The notes under the pieces are model-generated. The model was not told where the DNA came from. It made no database searches and was given only the letters and a program-made list of their open reading frames with translations. Positions 21,271 through 31,371 of a DNA stretch of 64,000 nt are shown in pieces. Made by a program: the position numbers and the translations under genes. Source of the DNA: Vulcanibacillus modesticaldus (GTDB lineage Bacteria; Bacillota; Bacilli; Tepidibacillales; Tepidibacillaceae); the NCBI RefSeq assembly GCF_001730235.1, contig NZ_MIJF01000035.1, forward strand, positions 1-64,000. Direction: 5' to 3'. Each line of letters starts with the position of its first letter. Within the stretch, counting starts at the first letter, position 1.

Positions 21271-22131
21271 TTATTCTTCGATATATGCAAAAGCAATTGT
21301 ATTAATACCAGCGTAAGTACCAATAGTGGATCCTATTTTCAAGTAAATTCGTTCCTTAAAGTGAGACAAATCGATTTGTTCGATATCTGCTTCTAAAAGA
21401 GCCCGATCTTCATAATTATGAACGATAAACAAGATACTTTTATCAATTAAATTTTTCTTATCATGTAACAGTTCTTTAATTTTTCTAATTCCTTTTTTCC
21501 TTCCCCTAAAGCTTTCCAGTGATTTGATAAGTCCATCTTTAACTGTCACAAGAGGCTTTATATTTAATATCTCACCAATGGTGGCCTTTGTTGTAGATAT
21601 TCTACCACCCTTTTTCAAATTCTCCAGAGTATCCAATAATGCTAAAAAATTAGTTTTAAGCCTGAAAGTCTCCAGCTGCTCAACAACTTCTTCTAACGAA
21701 TATCCTTTTTCAAGCAAATAATTAGCCTTCATTAACTGCAAAATTATTGGAGCAGAAACATTTTGGGAATCTACAAGGAAGACATTTTTTTGCTCTTCCT
21801 CAGAAAGCATATTTTTAGCTATTAAAGCACTTTGATAAGTACCACTTAATTTAGAGGATAAACCTATAAATAATACTTGATTTCCTTTTTCAAGCTCTTC
21901 ATTAAAAACATCCAAAAATTGTTGGGGAGAAGGTTGGCTCGTTTTAGGAAGATTTTTGGCCTTTCCCATCTCTTGGTAAAATTTTTGTTTGGTAATATCA
22001 ACTCCATCTAAATACTCTTTCCCGTCAATTATTATATGTAAAGAAACGACTCTTACTGGATAGTTAAAAAAAGTTGATAAAAAAGATTCATAGTCGCTTC
22101 CGCTATCCAGTACAAAAGTAATATTCTTCAT
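21271..22131 (-). CDS. DegV family fatty-acid-binding protein
   Basis: 286 residues. DegV/FakB proteins bind one fatty acid between two alpha/beta domains and present it to the kinase FakA. Seen here: the opening LDSGSDYESF, the TSQPSPQQF motif (about 60-68), which supplies the conserved Thr/Ser pair, the SSKLSGTYQSALIA loop and LKKGGRISTTKA. No fakA is in the window. The start has GGAGG 8 bases upstream. An inverted repeat (ATACTAG/CTAGTAT, 22177-22203) overlaps a possible TATAAT in its upstream region. Confidence 0.88.
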   Translation of the reverse strand: MKNITFVLDSGSDYESFLSTFFNYPVRVVSLHIIIDGKEYLDGVDITKQKFYQEMGKAKNLPKTSQPSPQQFLDVFNEELEKGNQVLFIGLSSKLSGTYQSALIAKNMLSEEEQKNVFLVDSQNVSAPIILQLMKANYLLEKGYSLEEVVEQLETFRLKTNFLALLDTLENLKKGGRISTTKATIGEILNIKPLVTVKDGLIKSLESFRGRKKGIRKIKELLHDKKNLIDKSILFIVHNYEDRALLEADIEQIDLSHFKERIYLKIGSTIGTYAGINTIAFAYIEE

Positions 22132-22347
22132 AATTTCGCCTCCTAATTGAAGATACCAATTAAATGATATCTAATTATACTAGTTAATATTATGACCTAG
22201 TATTAATTTTTAGTATACACTTTTTTAAACATCTTGTCATTAAAAAATATGAGCCTCCAATATTATCTCATTGATATTTTTCTGAATTTTATGTACATTT
22301 CCATCTTCTTCAATGGTATGATATACCCAAGAGAAAGGAGTGATTGA

Positions 22348-23619
22348 ATGAATAAAAAGGCAGTCTTTGGCTGGACGATGTATGACTTCGCAAATTCAGC
22401 ATTTGCAACTACTATAATGGCAGCAATTTTGCCGATATTTTTTTCCGATGTGGCAGCAGGTAATTTAAGTAAATCTACGGCAACGGCTTATTGGGGATAT
22501 ATACAAGCTTTAGCAATGTTAATTGTAGCTATCCTCGCACCAGTCTTAGGAGCAATCGCCGATTACTCTCGTTCAAAAAAGAAATTCTTAACTTTCTTTG
22601 TTATATTAGGAGCCATTTCGACTAGTTTATTATATTTTGCTAAAAATGGTGACTATTTATTAGTATCTATTCTCTTTATATTGGGAACGATCGGATTTTC
22701 AGGTGGAAACGTTTTTTATGATGCTTTTTTGCCAGAAATAGTTCCCAAAAAAGATATGGATTACATATCAGCAAAAGGGTATGCCTTTGGTTACATTGGT
22801 GGTGGAATTTTATTATTAATTAACCTAATGATGATCCTAAAACCGGAACTATTTCATATTCCTAGTCCATTGAAGGCTACTCAAATCTCGTTTTTAACTG
22901 TGGGAATATGGTGGATAATTTTTACTATACCATTATTAATCTATGTTCACGAAAAAAAAGAGACAGCTATTGAAAAAAATTCAGTTGCTTCCTATGTTTC
23001 GATTGGTATCAATCGGGTGACTACTACCTTTAAAGAAATTACAAAATATCGAGAGTTATTAAAGTTTTTAATCGCCTTTTGGTTATATAATGATGGTATA
23101 AGTACCATAATTAAGATGGCTACAATTTACGGTAGAGAAATAGGAATTGGAAAAACTGCCCTTATTGCTGCCTTATTAATCACTCAATTCATCGGAATAC
23201 CTTTTGCATTTATCTTTGGTAAATTAGCAGGTAAAATCGGATCTAAAACAGCATTATACATTACCCTTTGGACTTATGTTGCAATTGTAATGCTTGGATA
23301 TTTTATGCAAACAGCCACTCATTTTTACATCTTGGCTATCATAGTTGGTTTCGTTCAAGGTGGTTCCCAAGCTATAAGTCGTTCAATTTATGGTAATATG
23401 ATCCCCATTAACAAAACGGCAGAATTTTATGGTTTCTACGGAATTTCCAGTAAATTTGCTGCGATTTTTGGTCCTTTTTTATTCGGATTAGTGGGATCGC
23501 TAACCGGTTCTAGTCGCTTTGGTATTTTTTCCTTGGTTTTATTTTTCTTAATTGGAATCTGGTTATTAACTAAAGTTAACATTGAAAAGGGTCAACTCGA
23601 AGCTAATACAGTTGCCTAA
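22348..23619 (+). CDS. MFS transporter of the UMF1 (Atg22-like) family
   Basis: 423 residues with about 12 membrane helices. The N-terminal FGWTMYDFANSAFATT is the hallmark of the UMF1 family, related to yeast vacuolar amino acid exporter Atg22. Other family blocks are FYDAFLPEIVPKKD and the late FVQGGSQAISRSIYGNMIP. The substrate is unknown; amino acid efflux is only a family-level guess. The start has AAAGGAG 8 bases upstream, and an extended -10 (TGGTATGAT, 22314-22322) may be its promoter. Confidence 0.85.
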   Translation: MNKKAVFGWTMYDFANSAFATTIMAAILPIFFSDVAAGNLSKSTATAYWGYIQALAMLIVAILAPVLGAIADYSRSKKKFLTFFVILGAISTSLLYFAKNGDYLLVSILFILGTIGFSGGNVFYDAFLPEIVPKKDMDYISAKGYAFGYIGGGILLLINLMMILKPELFHIPSPLKATQISFLTVGIWWIIFTIPLLIYVHEKKETAIEKNSVASYVSIGINRVTTTFKEITKYRELLKFLIAFWLYNDGISTIIKMATIYGREIGIGKTALIAALLITQFIGIPFAFIFGKLAGKIGSKTALYITLWTYVAIVMLGYFMQTATHFYILAIIVGFVQGGSQAISRSIYGNMIPINKTAEFYGFYGISSKFAAIFGPFLFGLVGSLTGSSRFGIFSLVLFFLIGIWLLTKVNIEKGQLEANTVA

Positions 23620-23653
23620 TAAGAATTAACTTAAGTAGTTAAATACAGTTTTA

Positions 23654-23688
23654 AAGAGGATACCAGATCAGTCATGGTATCCTCTTTT
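23654..23688. terminator. Convergent intrinsic terminator
   Basis: AAGAGGATACCA and TGGTATCCTCTT form a perfect 12-bp stem with a 9-base loop and a short T-tail on the plus strand. It stands between the UMF1 gene and the opposing phospholipase-like gene and may serve both. Confidence 0.85.
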
Positions 23689-23690
23689 GA

Positions 23691-24602
23691 TCAAACGATA
23701 ATATCAAAATATTGATATTTTAATTTTTCTTCACAACTTTCCCCTGTGTCATAAGAAATATTACCAATTAATCCTTGAATAAATTCAAGACTCTTAAACC
23801 CTCTTAGATAGTCTTCAATTGCTAGAAAAATGATTCTTCCTTCTTCTTCAGCTTTTTCTAACAATTCATAAAAGCTTTCCCTACTGGTAGCATTTTCATT
23901 TGCCGGATGCAACCACAGCTCTTTATTTTGGTTTAGAAAATCTTTATTGGGAATATCTCTCTTGTAGGTATAAGGGGAGACCAATTCACCAAAAATTTTT
24001 TGCTTCAATCCGCTTGGATCAAACAAGATTTTTAATGCTGTTATCATATCTTTATAGGAACGATTAATTTTCCGTTCAAAATTAGGTAAATCAATATGAT
24101 GAACTTTATTTATTAAAAATGCAATCATTGATTGAATAGATGAATCAAGGTTTTTACTAGCATAAATCTCTTTATATACAGGAGTTTTCCATGTTTCTAT
24201 GTCATAAAAATCTTTTGCTAAGATAGAGTCAATAATGATTTCAAGTTCTTGGTGTTTATGTCCCCCTTCACCAGACTTATAAATTATATAAGGATGTGTA
24301 TTACGATCCAGTAAATGATGGCTTATAAAACCTAGTACATAATATTTTAGGATTGGTAAATCAGAATGCCTTTTTATATAACTAATCATTTGTATTAAAA
24401 ACTCACCACAATTTTCTTTGTGAATCTTACTACCGAGGTACTCTAAGGACTTTTTCTTTTTCCATGGCCAAAAATTATGGTAAAAAAACAGGTCAGGACC
24501 TTGGGCTCCTAAGTTATAAATTCTTCTAGCCTGTGAAATGTCTATCTTAGCTTTTTCTGCAACCCGTTCTGCAAAAATATTATGAGTCCAAACATTGGGC
24601 AT
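23691..24602 (-). CDS. Zinc-dependent phospholipase C family protein
   Basis: 303 residues. The N-terminus MPNVWTHNIFAERV, then GAQGPDLFFYH, SHHLLDRNTHPY (about 95-106) and HKHQELEIIIDS supply the Trp/His/Asp zinc ligands of the PF00882 fold. There is no signal peptide, so this is an intracellular member of unknown substrate rather than a secreted toxin. The ATG at 24602 is preferred, with GGGAG 8 bases upstream; an in-frame TTG at 24620 overlaps that site. Confidence 0.8.
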   Translation of the reverse strand: MPNVWTHNIFAERVAEKAKIDISQARRIYNLGAQGPDLFFYHNFWPWKKKKSLEYLGSKIHKENCGEFLIQMISYIKRHSDLPILKYYVLGFISHHLLDRNTHPYIIYKSGEGGHKHQELEIIIDSILAKDFYDIETWKTPVYKEIYASKNLDSSIQSMIAFLINKVHHIDLPNFERKINRSYKDMITALKILFDPSGLKQKIFGELVSPYTYKRDIPNKDFLNQNKELWLHPANENATSRESFYELLEKAEEEGRIIFLAIEDYLRGFKSLEFIQGLIGNISYDTGESCEEKLKYQYFDIIV

Positions 24603-24677
24603 CCTTTTTTCTCCCTTCAAAGATAATCAAACCATTCATCCACTGTTCTTATTATATCAAATATATATTTATCTGAT

Positions 24678-24706
24678 TGACAATAATATTAACCCTGCTT
24701 ATAATT
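24678..24706 (+). promoter_or_regulatory. Consensus sigma-A promoter of the DHA2-MarR operon
   Basis: TTGACA (24678-24683), 17-base spacer, TATAAT (24701-24706): a perfect consensus promoter. Such strength normally requires tight repression, which fits the MarR gene in the same operon. Confidence 0.85.
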
Positions 24707-24718
24707 GACTTTGTTAAT

Positions 24719-24728
24719 AGTTAACTAG
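24719..24728 (+). promoter_or_regulatory. Candidate MarR operator
   Basis: TAGTTAACTA is a 10-base perfect palindrome about 6 bases downstream of the predicted start point, flanked by further TTAAT/ATTAA-rich sequence. TTAG/TTAA-type palindromes at this position are typical operators of MarR-family repressors. Confidence 0.6.
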
Positions 24729-24758
24729 GTTAATTAATTTTAAAGAGGTGAATATATA

Positions 24759-26411
24759 GTGACAATTTTCGCTAAACAGAAAAATTACCAAACAACAAAT
24801 CAAATAACGGGTAGCAGAAAAAAAATTGCTCTTATTGCAGTAATGTTATCAATGTTTTTTTCAGCATTAGATCAAACAATCGTCTCAACAGCTATGCCAA
24901 CAGTAATTGGTGAATTGCAGGGGCTTGATATATATGCATGGGTATTCACAGCATATATGATGACTTCAGCAATCGGTATTCCTATTTATGGAAAACTTTC
25001 AGATATATACGGACGGAAACCTTTCTATGTATTTGGTTTAACGGTATTTATGCTTGGTTCAGTATTATCCGGTATTTCTCAAAGTATGATTCAGCTAGTC
25101 TTAGCTAGAGGATTGCAAGGACTTGGTGGCGGGGCTATGATGAGTATGCCACGAGCAACAATTGGCGATATTTTTAATCCAAAAGAACGTGGCAAATGGA
25201 TGGGACTGATTATGTCAGTATTTGGTATCGCCAGCATAATTGGGCCCTATTTGGGAGGCTGGATTACAGATCATTTAAGTTGGAGATGGATTTTCTTTAT
25301 TAATCTTCCTATTGGTATGATTGCATTAGCAGCTATGTTCTACGCACTACCCAATGTTCGTACTGAAACAAAACATAAAATCGACTGGATTGGTAGTATT
25401 TTGTTAATTTTAACTCTAGTTCCAATCTTACTTGGATTCACTTATGCGGGTACAAAATATCCATGGACATCAGTCCAAATTATTAGTTTATTCACTATTG
25501 GCACGATCTTTCTAGTAGCTTTTGTGTTATACGAAAGACAGATTAAAGAACCTATACTAAATCCCGCGTTATTTAAAAATAATATTTTCACTTTATCTAT
25601 ACTTATGGGCTTACTTGTTAATATGAGCCTGTTTGGAAGCACCCTATTTTTACCATTATTCGCACAAGGAGTAATAGGTTTATCAGCTGAATATTCCGGA
25701 ATGGTTCTCACACCAATGATGTTAAGCTTTATTGTTGGAAGTACAATTGGAGGTTATTTAATTAGTAAGACTGGAAAATATAAAGTTCAGGGTATTATAG
25801 GTTCTCTTATTATGCTAGTTGGTGTTTTTTCACTTAGTAGGATGAACATCAATACTACTTGGGAAACTGTTGTAATAAATATGATAATTATTGGAATCGG
25901 TGTTGGTTCTATCATGCCTTTAGTCAATGTTGTTATCCAAAATGCTTTTCCTTACAAGATGCTTGGTGTAGTTAACTCGACTCAACAATTTGTTTCGTCA
26001 TTAGGAGGCATTATCATTACTCCTATTTATGGTACAATATTAGCAAAAACTTTTAATTCAGAATTACCTAAACATCTATCTTCTCAACTGTCTACAGCAT
26101 TAAGTAGATTGCCAGAAAGCATTCAAAATGTTGTTGCTAATCCTAATTCCTTAATCACAGCACAGGCACAAAATATGTTAAGGTCAATGTTCTTAAAATT
26201 TGGTGACAACGGATTAGCTCTTTATGAGCAATTTATTAAAGGAATAAAATTATCTTTAGCTGCTGGTATTTCTAAATTATTTGCTGTTGGTATTATTTTT
26301 GCTATACTTTCAATGATAACAGCATTTTTCCTAAAAGAAATCCCTTTAAAGAAAGATGAATTTTATCAAGACGACGAACATGTCGAGGGTTTAGAAGTAG
26401 TCGAATCTTAA
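24759..26411 (+). CDS. DHA2-family multidrug efflux MFS transporter (EmrB/QacA type)
   Basis: 550 residues with about 14 membrane helices. Family motifs: [19 protein letters not shown] in helix 1 (with the Asp typical of DHA2 proteins), [11 protein letters not shown] (motif A), [15 protein letters not shown] (motif B) and [15 protein letters not shown] (motif C). It should export drugs or toxic metabolites in exchange for protons. The start is GTG with GAGGTGA 8-9 bases upstream. It is followed by its likely MarR regulator, 31 bases downstream. Confidence 0.9.
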   Translation: MTIFAKQKNYQTTNQITGSRKKIALIAVMLSMFFSALDQTIVSTAMPTVIGELQGLDIYAWVFTAYMMTSAIGIPIYGKLSDIYGRKPFYVFGLTVFMLGSVLSGISQSMIQLVLARGLQGLGGGAMMSMPRATIGDIFNPKERGKWMGLIMSVFGIASIIGPYLGGWITDHLSWRWIFFINLPIGMIALAAMFYALPNVRTETKHKIDWIGSILLILTLVPILLGFTYAGTKYPWTSVQIISLFTIGTIFLVAFVLYERQIKEPILNPALFKNNIFTLSILMGLLVNMSLFGSTLFLPLFAQGVIGLSAEYSGMVLTPMMLSFIVGSTIGGYLISKTGKYKVQGIIGSLIMLVGVFSLSRMNINTTWETVVINMIIIGIGVGSIMPLVNVVIQNAFPYKMLGVVNSTQQFVSSLGGIIITPIYGTILAKTFNSELPKHLSSQLSTALSRLPESIQNVVANPNSLITAQAQNMLRSMFLKFGDNGLALYEQFIKGIKLSLAAGISKLFAVGIIFAILSMITAFFLKEIPLKKDEFYQDDEHVEGLEVVES

Positions 26412-26442
26412 ATGAAAGGTTTTAAAATAGGAGCTGAATACA

Positions 26443-26865
26443 TTGAACGATAAAAATGAAATGCTTGTATCTCTTGCTCACCAAATAAAACAATTCAAAA
26501 AAAAATTAGCCATCAGCTTAACTGATAACTTATATGGTGATATTACCTTTGCCCAATTAATGTTACTAAATCAAATTGATCGAGGGGTTGTTACTGTAAG
26601 TGAGCTGTCTAAAAATCTTATAATATCACCTCCTGCTGCATCAAAACTTGTTGATCAATTATTCAAATTAAATTTAGTTACCCGTGTTAGGTCAGAAAAC
26701 GACAGAAGAATTGTTAAAATCCAATTAACAGAAAAAGGCATTGAAATTTTAGAAAAGAATAAACAGATCAAGGAGAAAATCTTTCAAGAAGTTCTTTCAC
26801 CATTAACACAAGAAGAAATTCAGCAATTTATCAATCTATTGAAAAAAATTAATAAAGATGATTAA
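26443..26865 (+). CDS. MarR family transcriptional regulator
   Basis: 140 residues with the MarR winged helix. The recognition helix region is VSELSKNLIISPPAASKLVDQLFKL (in part about 48-70) and the wing is VRSENDRRIVKIQLTEKG. Helices at both ends form the dimer interface. It is in one operon with the DHA2 exporter and probably represses it at the palindrome at 24719. The start is TTG with GGAG 9 bases upstream. Confidence 0.9.
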   Translation: MNDKNEMLVSLAHQIKQFKKKLAISLTDNLYGDITFAQLMLLNQIDRGVVTVSELSKNLIISPPAASKLVDQLFKLNLVTRVRSENDRRIVKIQLTEKGIEILEKNKQIKEKIFQEVLSPLTQEEIQQFINLLKKINKDD

Positions 26866-26929
26866 TCTATAGCCGCACTAATACAAAATACCACTTCCGA
26901 ATGATCAAGAGAGTTTCCTAAACTATTTA

Positions 26930-26964
26930 AAGAAGCTATTGAGTTAGATCAATAGCTTCTTTTG
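26930..26964 (+). terminator. Terminator of the DHA2-MarR operon
   Basis: AAGAAGCTATTGA and TCAATAGCTTCTT form a perfect 13-bp stem with a 6-base loop and a TTTT tail. It overlaps the last codons of the opposing MFS gene. Confidence 0.88.
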
Positions 26965-28193
26965 TATATATTAGACTCCCTAAAATTAGTAAACCTATCG
27001 TAATTATAAAAACTGATACCTGAAACAACCAATAAGCCTAACATGATCAATACCAACGGATTCATTCCTATAAAGTCAAATAGCCAACTTCCTATCAAAA
27101 ATCCTAACATCCTTCCGCCAGCAGCAGAACTAGAAATTACCCCTTGATAAAAGCCTTTTTTCTCTTTCGGTGCTAAATCTGCCGCTGCTGCAGGAACTGC
27201 AGGCCATAACAACATTTCTCCAATGGTCATAACTGCCATCGATATCGCAAATCCTAAATAGATGGTGTTGTTAAGTAGAATAGAAAAGCCCACAATGAAG
27301 ATAGTAACTCCCACTAATATTTGCTGTTTTGTCGTCTTTAACAAGTTCTTTGTTACAAGGGCAATCAATGGTTGTCCAAGTACGATAAGAGCACCATTAA
27401 TCGTCCACAATAATGTGTATTTAGAATAAGGAATTCCTAAGCTATTTATATAAACTGAAAAACTTGTCGTCCATTGAGAATAAGGCATCCAGGATAAAAT
27501 AAAAGCAAAGGATAAGATCATTAGAGCGAAAAAACTGCTTCCCTTCTGGTTTGTCAGATCAGAGTTTTCTATAACAACGTTACTCTTCTTAATAGAGTTT
27601 GCTTCTGATAGCTCCCAAATCTCCTTATTAAATCCAAAAAGAATCAAGGTTAAAAATAATAAATACATCAAGGCATTTCCGATAAAAATATAACGAAAAG
27701 AAAATTCAAAAATAACCCCGCCTAAAGCGGGACCTAAGGCAACGCCCAAGTTTTGGGCTACATAAATAGTATTAAAAGCCTTCCTACCACCTTCAGGCCA
27801 TACTGCACCAGCCATCGCATACATGGAGGGAAAAACGAATCCATTACCAAACCCAATTAATAACATTAAAATTACATAAGGAATTAAATTATTAACAAAG
27901 GTTAATGAAAAAACGGAACCAATGGATACCAATATCCCAAATATAAGCCCTTTTTTAGCCCCCCAATGATCAAAAATCCAACCACCGATCAAATTTCCAA
28001 GGACGCCTGTTCCTTGTTGTAACATTAAGACTAAACCTGCAATGGATACGGATCGTTGTAAAACGGTAGTAATATATATCGTATTTAGCGGCCATAGGAA
28101 CGAATTCCCCATAACATTTATTGTCATCCCTAATGCTAATAACCAAATGGCTTTAGGATATGAAAATCTACTTATTCGAACATTTAATCCCAT
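26949..28193 (-). CDS. MFS transporter, DHA1-like
   Basis: 414 residues with about 12 membrane helices. Motif A is GGWIFDHWGAKKG (after helix 2), and an NLGVALGPALGGV block resembles motif C. A hydrophilic loop with ELSEANSIKKSN separates the two halves. It is similar in outline to YttB/MdtG-type exporters; the substrate is unknown. The ATG at 28193 is preferred because AGGTGA lies 5 bases upstream; an in-frame GTG at 28202 lies inside that ribosome site. Confidence 0.8.
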   Translation of the reverse strand: MGLNVRISRFSYPKAIWLLALGMTINVMGNSFLWPLNTIYITTVLQRSVSIAGLVLMLQQGTGVLGNLIGGWIFDHWGAKKGLIFGILVSIGSVFSLTFVNNLIPYVILMLLIGFGNGFVFPSMYAMAGAVWPEGGRKAFNTIYVAQNLGVALGPALGGVIFEFSFRYIFIGNALMYLLFLTLILFGFNKEIWELSEANSIKKSNVVIENSDLTNQKGSSFFALMILSFAFILSWMPYSQWTTSFSVYINSLGIPYSKYTLLWTINGALIVLGQPLIALVTKNLLKTTKQQILVGVTIFIVGFSILLNNTIYLGFAISMAVMTIGEMLLWPAVPAAAADLAPKEKKGFYQGVISSSAAGGRMLGFLIGSWLFDFIGMNPLVLIMLGLLVVSGISFYNYDRFTNFRESNIYKRSY

Positions 28194-28278
28194 AAAAGTC
28201 ACCTACTCCATCCATTAATCCAAGTGTGATACGTTTATATTTTTAATCATCCATTAACAAAGTTATATCTGATCTATT

Positions 28279-31200
28279 TTAATTTAATTTAATCAGATTT
28301 CCTTCTGTAGTAGTTTGTTTAATTAGTGATGAAATGTGAGGATGACATGTAAACAAAATAATCTGATGATCTGCTGATAATTTTTCTAAAGTTTTAATAG
28401 CATTAGCCAATCTATGTGAATCAAAATTCACAAAAATGTCGTCCAAGATGATTGGGAGTACCATTTGTTTAGCAAATTCACCTACTAAAGCAAATCTCAT
28501 GGCTAAAAACAGTTGTTCAATAGTTCCCCGACTTAAGAACTGTGGTTGAAACCTCACTCCGTCATTTCTTATCACTTCAAGACTATTAGATTCAATTGGA
28601 GCTAATACCTTAACATATTGATTATCTGTCATACAAGCAAAATACTCTGACGCCCGTTGTAACACTTGAGGCTGCTTTTCCATCTCATAAACCTTCATCG
28701 TTTTTTCTAAAGTATGTTTTGCTAAAGAATAGGCTAGCCATTCCTTAACTTTGTTAGACAATTCTGAGACTAACACCGCATATTTCTGATTTAATTCAGA
28801 TAATGTAAAGTCTTCTTCCATTTCTCTTAATTGATTTTGTAGTTGTCCCTTTTCTTCAGAAATATTTTTGATTTCTTGCAAACGTTCCCTTAATTCTTGA
28901 TTTAAATCTTCGATTTTATTTACTAGGTCTCCACGTTCCCATCGTTGTAAATCATTTAATAACTGTTTATACTGACTTTCATTTTTGCAACTGCTCTTTA
29001 TCGCTAACAGCAACTGTTGTTTTTCAGCAGTTAACATCTGGTATTGTTCGTATAATCTTGCTTGTCGATAAAATTCTTCTTGGTCACTTACATTAGCATA
29101 TTTTAATAGTGCTTGATATTTTTCTTTCTCTATTTCAAGTCTTTTAGCTATTTTACCAATTTGGCTATTTACTTCTTCTAAACGCTCATGCAAATGTTGC
29201 AAATTAATCTTTGCTGTCTCGTTCTTTTTTAATTGGTTAGCCAGTTGATAAATATTCTCTTCAGTTGACATACTTGGATCTATTTCAGCCAATTGATATA
29301 AATCCTTAACTTCATCTTCGAAATCTTTAATAAATAGGTTTATCTTTTCAAGTTGACCGATAATATTATCTCTTTCCTTAACCAGATCTTTAGTCGATTG
29401 GATAACTGCCATTATATCAAATACAATTAACGAAGAAAGATCATTAGGTAAGTTATGGTTATTCATCCAATCTTCCCATGATTGTTTGAGTGCATTTATT
29501 TCTGCTGTTAATGTAGGCTTTTTGACTGCTTCCAATTGTTCTAATTCTATTTCAAGTTGTTCTAATTCCAGATTATATTCTTCTACCCTATTCGTCTTTT
29601 CTGAAGTTTGATGTTCATGGTGCATATTTTTAATTCTTAATTCCTCCAATTGCTGAAAAGTTCGTTCATCCAACTTCGCAAAGCCAAACGGTTTAATATG
29701 TTCCAAAGCTTTAGTTTGTATCATCTCGATTTCCTGTTGAATATTTGTTAATTGTTGTTCGAGAATAAAAATGTTATATTTTATGGTTTTAATTAAAGAT
29801 TTTTGAGCATTATTTTTGTTTAATGAAAGGATAATCAACATCAATACACTAAAACCAAAGATTAAACCACCATATGCCCATAACTTAAAGAAAATTAACA
29901 TCAAACTACTAATGAAAAAGAATCCATTAATCAGATATAGGGATTTTGGAAGATTTGTATTTTTAATAGATTTCAATTGGGATAAATAGACTTGTTTTTG
30001 CTGAGAAAGTTGTCTGTATTCTAATTCATTTTCCTTTAAACGCTCCCAATAATTCTTTACTAACGGGAATATTTCATCAATTTGATTATTCCTCTTAATC
30101 GAATCTATTTCTTGTTTCAATTTTTGGATAGCTTTTTTTAAATTTAGCTGTCTGTCTCTTTTTAAATCTATTTTTATCTTCAAATCATTTAATTGTTCCT
30201 GTTTTATTTGTAGTTGATTGGATATTTCTTGTAAATGTTGTTTGTCATTTAATGAAAATTTTATATCCTTTACCCTGTCTTCTGTAAATGGTGAACCAAG
30301 TTCATTTAATTTGGTTTCAATATTTTCTTGAATATTCTTTAATTCTAGCTTCAAAGACTGATATGCTCTTTTTTGATCTTGGTAGTAATTTAATTGCTCT
30401 TTTAATTGAATAATTTTTAGTTGATTCTCCTCGTAAAATGGGTCAATTTGTAACTTATTGATTTCAAGTTCAACTTCATCTTTCTTTATTTTAAGCTGTC
30501 CAAGTTCAATTTCAAGCTCATTTATCTTTTCAAGGATGCTTTGCAATCGTTCTACTCCATTTTCTGGGAATTGAAAATTTTTGGGATACTCTTTTATTTT
30601 ACTTTCGATTTCTTTAATTCGTTGAAATGATTCTAAATACTGCTTAATTTTCCTTAACCATTCCAAGACCTCTTTTTTCTTCTCTACCTTACGATCAATC
30701 TCTAAAATCTTGATCTCCGATTCTCTGATCCTATTTACAATTGACTGGTGTTGTCCGTGTTTTTCTTTCAATCGTTCAATCCCTTGTTTTGTAGAATCGA
30801 TTTTAGCCAGAAGTAGATTAATTTCAGGCTTTTTTCCACTACTTTTAAATAATTTTTGTTTGTTTTGTTCTAACTGCTTTTTCATATTTAAAATCTGAAT
30901 AACTGATCCAGTCCCTGAATGATATAAAAAATCGTTGATCTGTTGGTCTTTTAATGAATCTATCTGTTGCAATTCTGTCAGCCCAAAACAAAATATTTGC
31001 TTGAAGACCTTTTCATTGATTTTTCCCAATATATTTGGCAAAAAGCTTTCTCCTACTATTTCTCCATTTGGTAAATAAATCTTAACATCCCCAGATGTCT
31101 TTTGATAATAAATCCGTTCTATTTTATAGATCTTTTGTTCTTCATCTATTAATTTAATCGCTCCACCAAACTTCCCGCCATGTATCGGTTCATAGCGTAA

Positions 31201-31371
31201 ATGAGGTTTCTTTTTTCCTTCAAAGCCAAAAAATATTGAGCTAATAAATGCCATGATGGTACTCTTACCTGCTTCATTCAGTCCCTCAATTACATTAATT
31301 CCTTTATTTAAAGTAATTTGAAGATCGTTTAATTTACCAAAACCATAAATATCAATGGAGTGAATAATCAA
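28279..31371 (-). CDS. yhaN: YhaN-type SMC/Rad50-like ATPase with central membrane hairpin
   Basis: 1030 residues (B. subtilis YhaN about 960). The Walker A is GLNEAGKST (30-38); the C-terminal lobe has LSRGTIEQLFLAMR and Walker B (LPIILDDIFVNFD). Two long coiled-coil arms meet near residue 500, where SbcC has its zinc hook. Here there are instead two closely spaced hydrophobic helices (YLINGFFFISSLMLIFF and YGGLIFGFSVLMLIILSL, about 480-520), suggesting the coil apex sits in the membrane. It overlaps yhaO by 4 bases (TTGA) and starts at TTG with GGAGG 7 bases upstream. Thought to act in DNA repair with YhaO. Confidence 0.88.
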   Translation of the reverse strand: MIIHSIDIYGFGKLNDLQITLNKGINVIEGLNEAGKSTIMAFISSIFFGFEGKKKPHLRYEPIHGGKFGGAIKLIDEEQKIYKIERIYYQKTSGDVKIYLPNGEIVGESFLPNILGKINEKVFKQIFCFGLTELQQIDSLKDQQINDFLYHSGTGSVIQILNMKKQLEQNKQKLFKSSGKKPEINLLLAKIDSTKQGIERLKEKHGQHQSIVNRIRESEIKILEIDRKVEKKKEVLEWLRKIKQYLESFQRIKEIESKIKEYPKNFQFPENGVERLQSILEKINELEIELGQLKIKKDEVELEINKLQIDPFYEENQLKIIQLKEQLNYYQDQKRAYQSLKLELKNIQENIETKLNELGSPFTEDRVKDIKFSLNDKQHLQEISNQLQIKQEQLNDLKIKIDLKRDRQLNLKKAIQKLKQEIDSIKRNNQIDEIFPLVKNYWERLKENELEYRQLSQQKQVYLSQLKSIKNTNLPKSLYLINGFFFISSLMLIFFKLWAYGGLIFGFSVLMLIILSLNKNNAQKSLIKTIKYNIFILEQQLTNIQQEIEMIQTKALEHIKPFGFAKLDERTFQQLEELRIKNMHHEHQTSEKTNRVEEYNLELEQLEIELEQLEAVKKPTLTAEINALKQSWEDWMNNHNLPNDLSSLIVFDIMAVIQSTKDLVKERDNIIGQLEKINLFIKDFEDEVKDLYQLAEIDPSMSTEENIYQLANQLKKNETAKINLQHLHERLEEVNSQIGKIAKRLEIEKEKYQALLKYANVSDQEEFYRQARLYEQYQMLTAEKQQLLLAIKSSCKNESQYKQLLNDLQRWERGDLVNKIEDLNQELRERLQEIKNISEEKGQLQNQLREMEEDFTLSELNQKYAVLVSELSNKVKEWLAYSLAKHTLEKTMKVYEMEKQPQVLQRASEYFACMTDNQYVKVLAPIESNSLEVIRNDGVRFQPQFLSRGTIEQLFLAMRFALVGEFAKQMVLPIILDDIFVNFDSHRLANAIKTLEKLSADHQIILFTCHPHISSLIKQTTTEGNLIKLN

